Part shown: in pieces, positions 35,835 through 47,401 of the stretch
Position numbering within the stretch: position 1 is the stretch's first letter
How the letters are laid out: each line of letters starts with the position of its first letter
Assembly (NCBI GenBank): GCA_000697665.1
Contig: KL197724.1
Span: 390,009 to 454,008 of the forward strand
Length of the DNA stretch: 64,000 bases
Direction of reading: 5' to 3'
Origin: Jaapia argillacea MUCL 33604
Lineage: Eukaryota > Basidiomycota > Agaricomycetes > Jaapiales > Jaapiaceae
The notes under the pieces: generated by a model
Seen by the model: only the letters and a program-made list of their open reading frames with translations
Database searches by the model: none
Told to the model about the DNA's origin: nothing
Made by a program: the position numbers and the translations under genes

Positions 35835-37093
35835 ATGGATCAGTTATTCGGTCCAAAAAAACTGGTTATCCTTGACGGGGGATTCGTGCGTTCTCACCAA
35901 ATAATGTGGTTTGACATCAACCTCAAATCACTTGAAGGGAACGACACTCGAAGATGTCTTTCACTACGATATTTCACATACACCTCTCTGGTCAGCAAGA
36001 CCTATTGACCTTGATCCAGAGGTCATCATCAATACCCACCTTGCCTTCTTACGGACGGGTGCTAGAGTCATTCTCACTTCGACGTGCGTACTGAGATCGT
36101 TTGGGTGTCACGACTCGGACTCAGATTAATATTGATATGAAAAATGAAAACAGGTACCAATGTGCGTTTAGTACATTCGAACGAGCTGGGTACACCCTGA
36201 CCGACGCAAAGAGAATAATGCGCAAGTCCGTCTTACTAGCACAGGAAGCCCGAACTCGTTTCCTCCAAGAACGCAGTGACATCACGTCAGAAGATATCAA
36301 GATCGCATTATCACTCGGGCCTTTTGGAGCGACGCTTTCTCCCGCACAAGAGTTTGACGGATTTTATCCTCCACCTTATGGTCCACAAGGATTCGTCCCG
36401 GATTCAGGAGAGAACCGAAACGCTTTCAACCATTTGGAGCAAGGCGGGGAGGGGGAGGCGATCGATGCACTGGCTATTTTCCATGAAGAGAGGTTGAAGG
36501 TGTTTCTAGAGGATGATGAGGTATGGAGTAAAGTGGATTGTGTGGCGTTCGAGACTGTCCCATTACGACGAGAGATAAGTGCCATTAGGAAAGCGATGGC
36601 AGCCGTAGCTCTCAACGCCAAGGATGGGATGAAACCCTGGTGGATCAGTACGGTTTTCCCAGATGGAAACTTCCCGGCGGAAAAGACACCAGGAGGGGAC
36701 CGATTCTCCATCCAGGAGGTTATCCAGAACGTCTTCCAGGCTGGCGCCGACGAAGACGGCGCGATCCCAGATGGCTTCGGAATAAATTGCACAAGCCTCG
36801 AGTTCTTAGCTTCCTTGATAGCAGAGGCCGAAGCCGCACTCGCCAGGATCTCCTTGTCGAAAAGGCCATGGTTGGTCTTGTATCCAAACGGAGGAGATAC
36901 ATATGATCCCGCTTCACAAACTTGGAATAGGCAGAGGGAGGTGAAAGGGGTTACATGGGCGCATGACCTTGTGCGAATAGTCAATTCTGGTTCTCAGAGG
37001 GATGTGTGGGGAGGAAGGATCGTTGGAGGGTGTTGTAGGACAGGCCCAGCTGAGATAGAAGCTCTTGTACGGGGTTTTGAATTCGGTCTTTAA
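35835..37093 (+). CDS. Homocysteine S-methyltransferase
   Basis: This transfers a methyl group from S-methylmethionine or S-adenosylmethionine to homocysteine to make methionine (Mht1/Sam4 type, cytosolic). Exons 35835-35885, 35938-36083 and 36154-37093 join to 378 residues. Motifs in order are LVILDGGFGTTLED at the barrel start, ARVILTSTYQ, SLGPFGATL, CVAFETVPLRREI, GFGINCTS carrying the first zinc Cys, and GGRIVGGCCRTGPAEI carrying the paired zinc Cys near the C-terminus. All three zinc-binding cysteines are present, and the length is near the family norm with an insertion around residues 120-160. Confidence 0.9.
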
Positions 37094-37425
37094 CAAACAG
37101 CCTTGAAGCACCAGTCGAACCGCACCAGCCCTGAGCCAAAAGCCCAATCGTCCATTGCAAGTCCAACATTATCCTAACATACAATAAAAACATTTCCAAG
37201 CAAAGCAATCCAGAGATCTGTGTAGATATGTTCCATATCCAAGGGGTGGTAAGAAACGAGCGAGGGGAAGAACGGATTAACGAGGCGTAAGATCCAATGA
37301 TTAGGAGCCCATCGTAACCCGATAATGATAAATACGAGGATCTCCATCTTTCCGTGCAGGAGAAATGGAGATACGAGGCGCGCAAGGCCGATTTTGCGGA
37401 AAGGCGGGTATGGGGAGGGGGGGGA

Positions 37426-38633
37426 TTAGAGGTCGTCGGCGACGAGCTCGTGATGGCCCCTGATGTTCATGAAGGAGTACTGGAAGTGATGGCAAGTCAG
37501 CGACCGATGATCCTCGAGTGGGGAAGTAATATCGAACAAGACACCAAAATGCTGTGAAAACCATATCAAGGAAAGATAACTCACCTCAACCAAATCAGGT
37601 GCAACTCCCCTAATGAGATTCACATAAACCAAATTAGGCTCCGTCCAGAAAGGCCTCAACCCAGCCCGCTCAAGCTCCTCCCACCACTTCAAAAAGTTAT
37701 TGAACTGAGCATAAGTAGCATCCCTAGCATGAATCTCCAATTGTAATTGACCAATGGGTAACACGACTTGACCGTTATCTGGAGTGGCGGATGTGAAATG
37801 CCTGATGAAAGAGTTTAGGGACTCGAATTCTGCGCCTTCGATATCGACTTTGAGGATGTCGATGAAGGAGTGGCCGTTACGCTTCATGAGGGTTTGGAGA
37901 GTGAACATTGGGGGGTCGGAGGTGGGGGCGTCTGAGGGTCCGAGTGCGTATGGGTAGAAATGGGCACGGGAGTCGAGGTTGGGCACGGAGGTGATTTCAG
38001 GGCCGAACTGTCGATACCATGTCGGCGATTTGGTTGGACGGCAGAGAAGAGTGAGTGAGACTTACAGAGTTGACGCTAAAGTCGTATCCCCAGACTTCAC
38101 ATCCAGGGCCTCGTTCGAGGATACTAGATTCGAAGCTTGATTCGCCATTGACGCCAAAAGAGTAGATGACGCATTTGGGTTTCTTGACTACGCGATCAAG
38201 ACCGCACATCCATTTACCACCATCGCCCAAAGTCCCGATGCGTTGGACGCGATGGGGGCATTGGAATGCTGGGATGAAGAAGTCCCCTGTGACGCAACGC
38301 GTCAGTTAATGTGGAAGATTGGTATGTTATGGACTTACAGAGGGTGTAGAACTCTCCATGGGAAGGGAAGGCATCTACATCCCTAGGAGTTGGTCCCCAC
38401 TTCCTGATCATCCTCTGCCTCTCCCTCAGGGCCTCCCTGTACGAACTCTCAGTCATATCAATGACTTCCTCCGTATGCAACGCCTTAGTCGGCGGTCGAC
38501 GCTGGAACGGGTACGCGCGCCCTGCACCTCCGTCCGGCCCTCCAGGGGAGGAGTTGAAGAACATGAGGAGGGTGATGAAAAGGCATACTATGAGGAATAT
38601 GGAGTAGCGAGGGTGACGAGCGTAGAAAGTCAT
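37426..38633 (-). CDS. Type II membrane FkbM/METTL24-like methyltransferase
   Basis: This is a probable Golgi or ER lumenal methyltransferase-fold protein with unknown substrate. From the start at 38633 there is a short cytosolic tail and one membrane anchor (FLIVCLFITLLMFF), then a stem region with Pro-rich sequence. The catalytic-like domain has KWMCGLDRV, VIYSFGVNGESSFESSI, VWGYDFSV, FIDILKVDIEGAEFESL (the acidic Dxx(E/D)GxE motif of the FkbM/METTL24 group), and QLQLEIH. Introns lie at about 38340-38287, 38064-38012 and 37580-37500, the last placing YSFMNIRGHHELV in the final exon before the stop at 37426. The region 37094-37425 is the convergent 3' space with the homocysteine methyltransferase gene. 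Confidence 0.75.
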
Positions 38634-39854
38634 TGTGGTGGTGGGGTTGCAGTTGCAGTCGCTGGTGAGAGAGACTTTTACCGCGAGATAGGACGAGTTG
38701 AGTCGCCTTGGGGTGGTTCAAATTATTTTCGAGTGGTGGGAGAGTAACTGATGCTTCTTGGGCAATAAATGGATGGGAGTTTTGTTGGCAAGCGGGTGCT
38801 CTACTTTTGGACAGGAGGGAACTTGCCGAGAAGCTGATGGCGCCAAGCCGGCTCCATGCCATGGACTGATGGGACTTGCGGGACCAGTGAGACCTACCGT
38901 CTCGGGAGAAGTGGCGGATGTCCACTTACCATGATCATGCAAATGTTACAATCCGTGGCCACCTCGACCCTTTTGGCAGTAAACAGTGCACCAGGGGCGC
39001 CAGATTAAATATCTGCATCGGCTGAGAAGTCCTTGTCTTTGCTATTCCGAGACCCACTCTCCATCGGCTCAATGACGCGTGCAGTAGAATGCAGGAGAAT
39101 GCAGTAACTGAGTAAGCCCTTGATCGCGGTTTTACGACCAATCCACTTTCGCACCGCTCGGTGCAATATTCGACACGCTTTTCATTCCGAAACATCCTTT
39201 CCTTGATGTTCTGACAGGCCTCGGAACGCGACTCGTCTCGGAAGTGCCGATCGACAAGACCACCCTTGTCTTCGGGGTATTTTAGCACTACACCGTTTTA
39301 AGGTGGGCTGTTTTTGCCTCAAGATTACCTCAGTACTTGGAGGAAACCTGACCTGTGCGGTCAATCCATGTATGGTGTCGGACGCATATGTACCGGTGCC
39401 TTGCGCTGCTCACGTGCTTCCGACCCGCGACACCTTCGATGTCCCTTCGATGTCCCATCGCCTCAACGTTAACCATGACCCATTTTGTTACTAAAATATT
39501 CCTCACATAATTGCATCTCCCAACCAGCTCAATGTATACTCAAAAGCCGTTGTACTTGTATCGGGACTAAGCAGCATCATTTCTTTTCTTGAAACTCTTG
39601 CTCTTGAACAGTTTCTTGGTGTTACCCATGCAATTTAACCCCCATCCAATGATCCGCTACCAACCCTGTTCACGCTGCTCGTTCGTCCTGTCCGCATGGA
39701 CATTCCGAGAAAGTTGAGACGAGGCAGGACTCGGCCAATCTCTGGGGGCATCATGACGTCACGTGCCCCAGATATCTTTCACCACGGGAAGACTTGGATC
39801 AGTCAGTCCCTTTCCTCCCTCAACGGTACGCTTCTGTACCCCGTATCCTAGAAA
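38634..39854. other. Divergent intergenic region, 1.2 kb
   Basis: This is shared upstream sequence of the membrane methyltransferase (minus) and phosphoglycerate mutase (plus). A 12-nt direct repeat (CCTTCGATGTCC) sits near 39432-39455. No open frame here has a recognisable domain or coding character. Confidence 0.5.
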
Positions 39855-41980
39855 ATGGTTGAAGTGAAGAACAAAGTCTGCTTGATGTAAGCCTCTCTCA
39901 TTCTCATCGTTGTTATACTCTGATTCCTTTGTGTAGTGTTCACGATGGCTGGGGTATTGCACCTGAGAAGGGGATGAAGGGAGATGCCATCGACGCTGCC
40001 GATACGACTAACATGGATACCATTGCCAAGACTCATAGTTATCGTACACTCAACGCTCACGGCTTGGCTGTTGGATTGAACGATGGTCTCATGGGTAACT
40101 CGGAAGTAGGGTAAGTTGATGAATCTGTGGGTCCTTACATCGTCAATATACTGAGATAATCGTTGTGGCTGGTCAGACATCTCAATATCGGCGCTGGTCG
40201 CATTGTTTGGCAAGATATCGTTAGGATCGACGTCTCCATCAAGAAACGTCAGTTCCATAAATTGCCTACCATCGTTGAGAGTTTCAAGAGAGCGAAGGAA
40301 GGGAACGGGAGACTTCACTTGATTGGTTTGGTGAGTCCTAGAATCCAACCGAATAATGCGACGAGGGCGATCCGATCTTACCTCTCCGTTAACCAACAAG
40401 TTGCTGATCCGCGATGTTTACAACAGGTCTCAGACGGAGGCGTCCACTCCCACATCAACCACCTCTTCGCTCTCATCGAAGCCGCAAAGGAAATCGGCGT
40501 CCCTCATTGTTACATCCACTTCCTGGGCGACGGACGAGACACCGCCCCTCGCTCATCCGTAATCTACGCAAAACAGCTCCAAGAATTCATAAAGAAGGAA
40601 GGGTATGGAGAGATCGCGACTGTTATTGGTAGGTATTATGCTATGGATCGTGATAAACGTTGGGAGAGGGTTAAGATTGCTGTTGATGGGTTGGTAAAGG
40701 GTGTGGGTGAGAAGGCTGAAGATCCTGTTGCTGCTATTGAGGAGAGGTATAAGAAGGATGAGACTGATGAGTTCTTGAAACCTATTATTATTAATGGAGA
40801 TGAGGGGAGGATCAAGGGTGAGTTGTATTACCATTGTCGAATGTTTCCTTCCCGTTGGGTTTCTGAACGAGAACGTTCAGATGGCGATACCATTTTCTTC
40901 TTCAACTATCGTGCTGATCGTATGCGCGAGATCGTCTCTGTTTTCGGGCTTCCCGACAAGCCTATGGAAGTTGACATTCCCAAGAATTTGGTTAGTCGAT
41001 CCTTCTTCTAGACGCTCCTATTATGCTGATATGTCGTCGTAGAGCATCGCTACTATGTCTCGATACAACGCAGAATTCCCCTTCCACGTCGCTTTCCCTC
41101 CTCAGGCTATGACCAACGTCCTCGCAGAGTGGTTAGCGAAGCAAGGCGTCAAACAAGCCCACGTCGCCGGTAAGTCCCTCTCTCACCTCCCATCAACCTC
41201 TGCTCATAACTCACGAATCGTTGTAGAGACGGAGAAGTACGCTCATGTCACTTTCTTCTTCAATGGTGGCGTCGAGAAACAATTCGAGAAGGAAGAGCGA
41301 TTCATGATCCCTTCGCCTAAAGTTGCGACGTACGATAAGCAACCTGAGATGAGCGCTCAGGGTGTGGCTGATAAAGTCGCTGAGCTCGTCAAGAAGAAGG
41401 AATATGAATTTGTGATGTGTAATTTCGCTCCTCCCGATATGGTTCGTCATTCCCATCTCCCATCTCTCTCAAACCTCGAGCTCATGTCGTGGTTTGATAG
41501 GTTGGACACACTGGTGTATTCGACGCAGCAGTCGAAGCTATCGGAGCTACCGACAAGGCAGTAGGCACCGTTTACGAAGCATGTGAAGAAGCAGGTTACA
41601 TACTCCTCATCACCGCCGATCATGGAAACGCGGAGGAGATGATCAACCCAGAGACTGGTGCTCCTCATACTGCGCATACCACTAATGCAGTACCGTTCAT
41701 TATGACTGGGGATGTCAAGACTTTGAAGTTTTCTGAGGATAAGAAGGAGGGGGATGAGGAGCCTGGGGCGCTCTGTGATGTTGCTCCTACTGTTTTGGAT
41801 ATCATGGTGAGTTTGAAGTCTTTTGGATACACGGGTGGGATGGGGCTGATGAGATTGTGCGTTCTTGTAGGGCCTTCTTCAACCTGAAGGTGTGTATTTT
41901 GGAACTTGGGTTTGGCTGACGTTGCTTATAATGATGTTATTGTAGAAATGACTGGACGTTCGTTATTGGAGAAGGAGTAG
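39855..41980 (+). CDS. gpmI: 2,3-bisphosphoglycerate-independent phosphoglycerate mutase
   Basis: This converts 3-phosphoglycerate to 2-phosphoglycerate in glycolysis in the cytosol. It is the Mn-dependent alkaline-phosphatase-fold enzyme, unrelated to the cofactor-dependent type. The start at 39855 reads [11 protein letters not shown], a split Ile codon, then [10 protein letters not shown]. Catalytic motifs follow: [17 protein letters not shown] with the nucleophilic Ser, [49 protein letters not shown] and [11 protein letters not shown]; the PHTAHTTN stretch precedes a barrel strand VPFIMTG. Seven or more introns of 50-90 nt split the gene, including those near 39889-39937, 40111-40177, 40332-40434, 40816-40882, 40990-41041, 41170-41226 and 41440-41510. 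The C-terminus ends at 41980 after two short exons. All metal-binding motifs seem intact. Confidence 0.92.
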
Positions 41981-42984
41981 ACGAATAGAGGGTCGTAGAA
42001 GAATAAATCGGTGTATGTAAAGACGATTAGAGGAAACTAGATTCGGGGTTGCTGTATGATTGGGTGAATAGACCCGTCTCGGGAGACAACTGTCACGAGC
42101 ATCGAGTCGGGAACGTCGGCTGTGCTCCAGAGATTCTCCAGCACTCTTATAAGACGGGGAAGAGAGATAGCGGACATCGATGTGGGGTGTTGGGCAGCGG
42201 GATGTCATCACTCCGAAGCAGACGACGTCCCAATGGCTAAAATACATCGACGGAGGAAGATGGAAGGCTGGTTCGCGGAGATTGGTCGAAAGACCTGAGG
42301 TATCCAGACGTACCCCGAGATGAGAAGGGTAAAACCTTGGCGATGATCTCATAACAAGCAATACATTGTGACGTTGTCGACATGGTCTGTCCGCAGAAAT
42401 CAACTGAGCAGATTGGGATGACGGCTACCACGGTCGCGTCCCATGCCAAATGGTGATCATAAGCTGAGTCGTCATAGGCGTAGAGTGTGAAGAACCTCTT
42501 TCTAAGATTCACTTGCCACGTCCCTTCAAACACGAAATGCAGGAGCGGCAAGTTCATTCCGCCAAGGAAAAGTCGAGGAAAAGTACAGTATTGCCGATCA
42601 TCCCGATCTGGTAAGCTCACGCTAACCCACGGCGAGCCCGAGAAAGCTAGAATCAAGATCCATGACACACCCTCTGACGCGAGTTCAACGGACAGTCAGC
42701 CTCGTGGCAAACTCTACGACCGCGAATTCTCCGCAAGGCAAAAGTTTGATTGGGAGAGGACAATTACTGGCAGGTCAACAGGTGCATTCATGGCCTCGAA
42801 CACTGAGCAAAGACAAGCAGCAACCAACCGACAAGCCGACGCCATGGAAGTCGAAAGAAAGAGGCTACAGGGTCGTTGCAAGTACACAAGGCGGAGTTTG
42901 TGATTTGAAACTCCGCCAAACGCGTGACGCTGATGGATCAACGCGCCTGGGCACGTGAACTTACGCTCTTATCTGTTTACCGCC
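41981..42984. other. 1-kb intergenic region, no supportable gene
   Basis: The minus strand has open frames of 143 and 146 codons (42237-42668 and 41963-42403) and the plus strand one of 138 codons (42487-42903). They overlap in different frames, and none has a domain or a plausible gene model. I take it as the promoter and 5' region of the gene starting at 42985, plus the 3' UTR of phosphoglycerate mutase. Confidence 0.45.
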
Positions 42985-45703
42985 ATGTCTTCGCCTGAAC
43001 CCTCGGTGTCGCTCCCATACAGGTTTCGCAGAAAGAGTCTCTCCGCAGACGACTTTGACGATTTATCAATGCCTTTCTCTTCGTCCCCCATAAAATCGGC
43101 CTCTAGCTATTCCTCGTCCCCCTACTCAGAAACTGCTCATCGCACCGTGACCCCATCGCGTGCAACCTTGTCCCCCTTGGCTTTACCTCGCATCCAGTCT
43201 AGTCCTCGCTACGGCTCTGAAGTCGGCGCTTGTGACATGGAATACGACGATGATCATTCTCCGTCTTGGTCCTATGCTCCCCACCCACATTCATCCTCGT
43301 CTACATCCGCAAAACGAGTGCCCGCCATATTATCGACCTACAGACGTAGTTTCTCAAGTGACGACGAACCCCCACTTACCTCCGATTTTGACGCGTCAGA
43401 GTTCTCAGAAGACATGTCAGTCGATCTCATCGATTCGCCCCTTCGGGAAGAACCCAAGGACCGGCACGATGTCGAAATCGTACATGAACACGAACCTGAA
43501 AATGGGTCGTTATTTGGCCCATCAACAGACCGGAACCATATCTACGCTAAATCCGACCCGATTGACATCAATATCGCCGCTGCCCTCCTGGACTTGCATC
43601 GTCAACCTCGCCTACTATCTACATCGGCGTCTTCGTATTCCTCGTCCATCTCGGCACACCTTTCCGTCAGTATTAGCACCTTACCTCCTCAAGTGGAATC
43701 CCCGAAACCGAAACTCGAGTCGATTCAACAGGAACAACCTCAAGAACGTCATATCCACATCCCCATCTCGAGTTTATTATGCTCACCGCTTTCTCCGGCC
43801 GTTCAACTCTCACGTCCCCCTCTGCATTCACGACCGTCTGGTCTCACACTCACGATGCCGTCCTCCTCTCCCACTCTCCCACCTGTGTCTTCCCCGATTC
43901 CTCCTCGGGAAGAATCGATCCCTGCTCCAGAAGAAAAGAATGTTGAGGTTACTAGCCAGAATGTGGACGAGGAACCTCTGGCTAGTCCATTATCTCCTCT
44001 ACCCCCTTCATCACCTATACCCTCCGACGCCGAGAATGACATGGAAGTGGACCAGATCCAAATGGAACATCCTTCAACCGACGTAAGTCGCATTTTCTCC
44101 TTGTTGACATCGACGATCTTTTGGACTAAAGAACTCGGTCTTTAGCCTTCATCCGAAGAACACGGGATCTCAACAGTGAAATCTGAGCCATCTGACCCAG
44201 AGTCGATACCATCCGACTCGACGCCTCCCCTACCGACAATTAAATTCGAAGCTCAATTAAATTTGAATATCACCTTACATCCTACTCCTACTCACCTATC
44301 CGAACCCACACCCGATCCTTTGCCCCGTCTTCCCTCCCCTGACGCTCACCAGTCACACTCCCCCTCCCCGAAACCTAAAGTTGAGACCGAGGAGCATGAT
44401 CATGCGGAAACGAGTCCGGTTGATACGGAGGTTGCAAATTCACCCCTCCTTCCCGAAAATCAAGAGCAGACAGAGGAAGAAGTGTTGGATGTGAAGTCCG
44501 TGCGGTCGACGCCCCTCCCGGTTTCTCCCGATGCCGAGCAAGTCAAGTGCCAGGCTCCCGTTGAAGAGGAAGAGGTTGGTGACAGTGATGAGGTTAAGGT
44601 TACCGCTCTTGAGGAGATGGTGAAGGATGAAAAGATCGTCGTTCTTGCCGTATCGGACATCAAGATTGAAGTGGATTCTGATATGGAGTTGGAGTCGGAT
44701 GTGGAGCTTGGGGAGAGCAGTCGGAGGAGTGAAAGTCGGGGTTTGGTGGTGAAGAAGGTGGGGAGGGAGAAACGTAAGAAGTTGGTGGGCGGGAATGGGG
44801 TTGAGCGAGAAGGTCCTGCTAGGAAGAGGGTCAAGTTGGAGAGTGAGGAGAGGGAGAACCTGTCGCAGGAGAAGGAGATCACGCCGTCGAATGAGGAGGA
44901 GATCGCACCGTCGAAGGGGAAGGCGAAGAAGGCTGTGAAGAGAGTTGTGAAGAAAGGCGCTGCCGATAGGAGTCAAAGAGATAGTAAAAGCGCTGATCGG
45001 CCTATACGAGATGGCACGAGTCCCGAAATGGAGAAGTGCGGTGTTGATGAGAAGTCTTCTGGCTCCAAACCTCGATCAAAAGGCAAAAACAAGAAACGTT
45101 GTCGAGTCACGTCGGATGATAATTCTGAGGATGGTGGCGTTGGGGTTGAGAGGAGATCGGTTGATCCCGCGGAGAAGAAATCATCTGCTGTATGCACGAC
45201 CCCGCGGTTGGAGAACCGACATGCCGAGTTGGAAGGTTTGTTGATTGAAACGTTTGCGACATCTCGGGCGTCATCCATGCCTCCATCTTCACTTTACCGT
45301 ACGGTCGTTGCTTCTCGACCGGCGCTAAAGTCACAAAGGGATAAGAACGAATGGATCGAGGTGATTGGTGATGTACTTGAGGAGGCGAGAAAGAGGTGTG
45401 GTGTTTTTGAGAGGGTTGAGAGTAGTGGCAAGGCGAGTCGGGTTTTTCACGCCCCTTTTGACTTGTTGTGATAGGGGTCGAGAGCTAATCGGTCTTTTTT
45501 TGTTGTTGCAGGATGACTCTGACCGCCCTCTGGAATCACGTTGGTTCTACGTCCCGGAAAAGGATGAAGACCAAGAGAGAGCGGAGTTGATTAGGAGTAT
45601 GATGCCACGGTTGGATAAGAGGAGTGAGACGAAAAAGTATAAGCAGTATTATTGGCGGCCGTTGGATAAGATATCGAGGTGGGATGCGGAGGATGAGATG
45701 TGA
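42985..45703 (+). CDS. Acidic, Ser/Pro-rich protein with conserved C-terminal domain
   Basis: I do not recognise a characterised family. Exons 42985-44082, 44146-45432 and 45512-45703 join in frame to 858 residues. The first about 640 residues are low in complexity, rich in Ser, Pro, Glu and Asp with many SP and TP sites. Lys/Arg-rich patches follow (KKVGREKRKK, RKRVKLE, SKGKAKKAVKRVVKK) that look like nuclear localisation signals. The last about 150 residues are compact and probably folded, with HAELEGLLIETF, SSLYRTVVASRPALK, DVLEEARKRCGVFERV, ESRWFYVPEKDED and KQYYWRPLDKISRWD. The pattern of helices followed by a basic-aromatic strand pair suggests a winged-helix-like fold, which is inference. 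The second intron has a GC donor (AAG before GCGAGT) and an ordinary TTGCAG acceptor. A chromatin or transcription role is likely but unproven. Confidence 0.75.
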
Positions 45704-46339
45704 ATGGCTGGTGGAGGAGGGATGGTTTGGGGAGGTTTGACTTTTGTTCTCGGTTCCCTTTTATATTTTGCAATTGTGTCATGTCTCTCGTTTTCAGTTA
45801 GTGGTTTGGGCAGACGATCTTCGATTTTTCCCTTTTTGAATTCGCCCATTGTTTCTTCGTTGATCCTTTTATTCTATTTTTTTTTTTGATAATGACTTAT
45901 TGATTCATCCTTCACATTGTAGCCTCAACTTTGTTTTGTCAAGATTCGACTCGTTCGATTTGTCTTGTTATACGATGTATGCGCATGTAGCCGTAAGGTG
46001 ACCATGATTTGTCAACCCTCTCTCCTCTTCGATCTGAGTACCACTCCTCCACTCTTCCAACTTGAACTTGCAATGATGATTGCTCTCCTTCCGAGAGATT
46101 TCCAACGGAATTCGGAAGAATCTTCATCCGCGTGTTCAATTTGCCCTTTTGATTCCATGTCCGATGATTTTTGGCTGAGCTGCTGATCCCTTATCTTACA
46201 ATCCAAGTCCCCACCCCCACTATAAATGGATGACTTCATATACCATCTGATCGCTCTGTGCACACGGTCCGAGGTTGCTTATATAGCACTGAACCATTTC
46301 TCCTCCCCCCCACCCATCCCGTCCACTAAGTAACTCATC
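45704..46339. other. Intergenic region with promoter of glyoxalase gene
   Basis: About 640 nt. A poly-T run at 45875-45887 probably belongs to the 3' end of the upstream gene. A TATATAG box at about 46279-46285 lies 55 nt before the glyoxalase start and could be its TATA element. A second A/T-rich TATAAAT lies at about 46221. No gene is seen. Confidence 0.5.
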
Positions 46340-47146
46340 ATGGCTCCTCCTCCCGAAACCCAAGGATTCAAAGTGCGTATCTTCCTCTCCCTCTGTGTAT
46401 TTGGTTGCTTACGGTTGACTAATTGTGCAGTTCAACCACACCATGATCCGAATCAAGGATCCACAGGTGTCGCTGAAGTTCTACACGGAGGTGAGTTCCT
46501 TCTCCGTTGCTAACCGTGATTTATCGGCTTCTGACCGCTAGCATCCATGAGCTAGGTGTTGGGGTTGGAGCTCATCTCCGGTGCGTTGATGTCATTCCCG
46601 ACGAGGTCATCGCAAGAGATAACATGCCTGCTTACTCTCGGTCTCCCCAGAGGCCAAATTCGCTAGCTTCACACTCTACTTCCTTGCTTACGACCATTCC
46701 GGCGGTAAGTTAACCGCCGAGGAGAAGAGTCAATCCCGATTCAACCGCGAAGGTGGGTGCTACCCCGAGCTCTCCCTTATTCTACATCTTACCTGTGGAA
46801 CTATCGTCGACCCCTCCCAGGTGTTCTCGAACTCACGCACAATCACGGAACGGAATCAGATCCCGATTTCCAGGGCTACGCTTCAGGGAACTCTGATCCT
46901 GGTCGTGGATTCGGTCACATCGCTATCACCGTGCCGGATATCGAGAAGGCTTGTGCACGCTTTGAGGAGTTGGGTGTGAATTTCAAGAAGAGACTGACTG
47001 ATGGTTCAATGAAGCACATTGCGTTCATCTTGGATCCTGACGGGTAAGTGTTGATCGATGTCATTCTGCCCCCACTACCCCCTAACAATCGCCCATTACT
47101 CTATAGTTATTGGATCGAGGTTGTTCCAGGTGCCATTAACTTGTAG
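46340..47146 (+). CDS. GLO1: Glyoxalase I (lactoylglutathione lyase)
   Basis: This isomerises the hemithioacetal of methylglyoxal and glutathione to S-lactoylglutathione, the first step of methylglyoxal detoxification in the cytosol. Short exons encode [31 protein letters not shown] with the first metal His, [39 protein letters not shown] with the metal Glu region, [18 protein letters not shown] with the second His, and [19 protein letters not shown] with the last metal Glu. One glyoxalase unit is present (about 165-170 residues), the eukaryotic single-domain size, unlike the two-domain yeast enzyme. Introns are at 46373-46431, 46492-46555, near 46581-46650, 46754-46820 and 47045-47106. The gene converges on adenylate cyclase with about 255 nt between stops. 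Confidence 0.9.
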
Positions 47147-47401
47147 TCCTTGATTGTCGGAGTGTATGTATGCAAGAAGTGAATCCAATATCTTAGTCCA
47201 CGCCAAGATGTTGAGCTCCAATATTATCCTCTTCACACGTCCTTTAAGGACCGAAGCAACCGATTGCTAGAAAAGACATCGTTGCAAGGGAACAAGTCTA
47301 CTAATGCCATGTATGATACAGCTATGAATATGTGGGAAATACATCTATCGAACAACGACTAGCAAGTGAAAAACATCAACGCAGATTGTCCAATGAAAAA
47401 A

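Noticed and set aside
42237-42668. 143-codon minus-strand frame between phosphoglycerate mutase and the acidic protein gene
   Set aside because: No domain recognised; overlapping frames on the other strand look equally good, and it sits where a promoter is expected.
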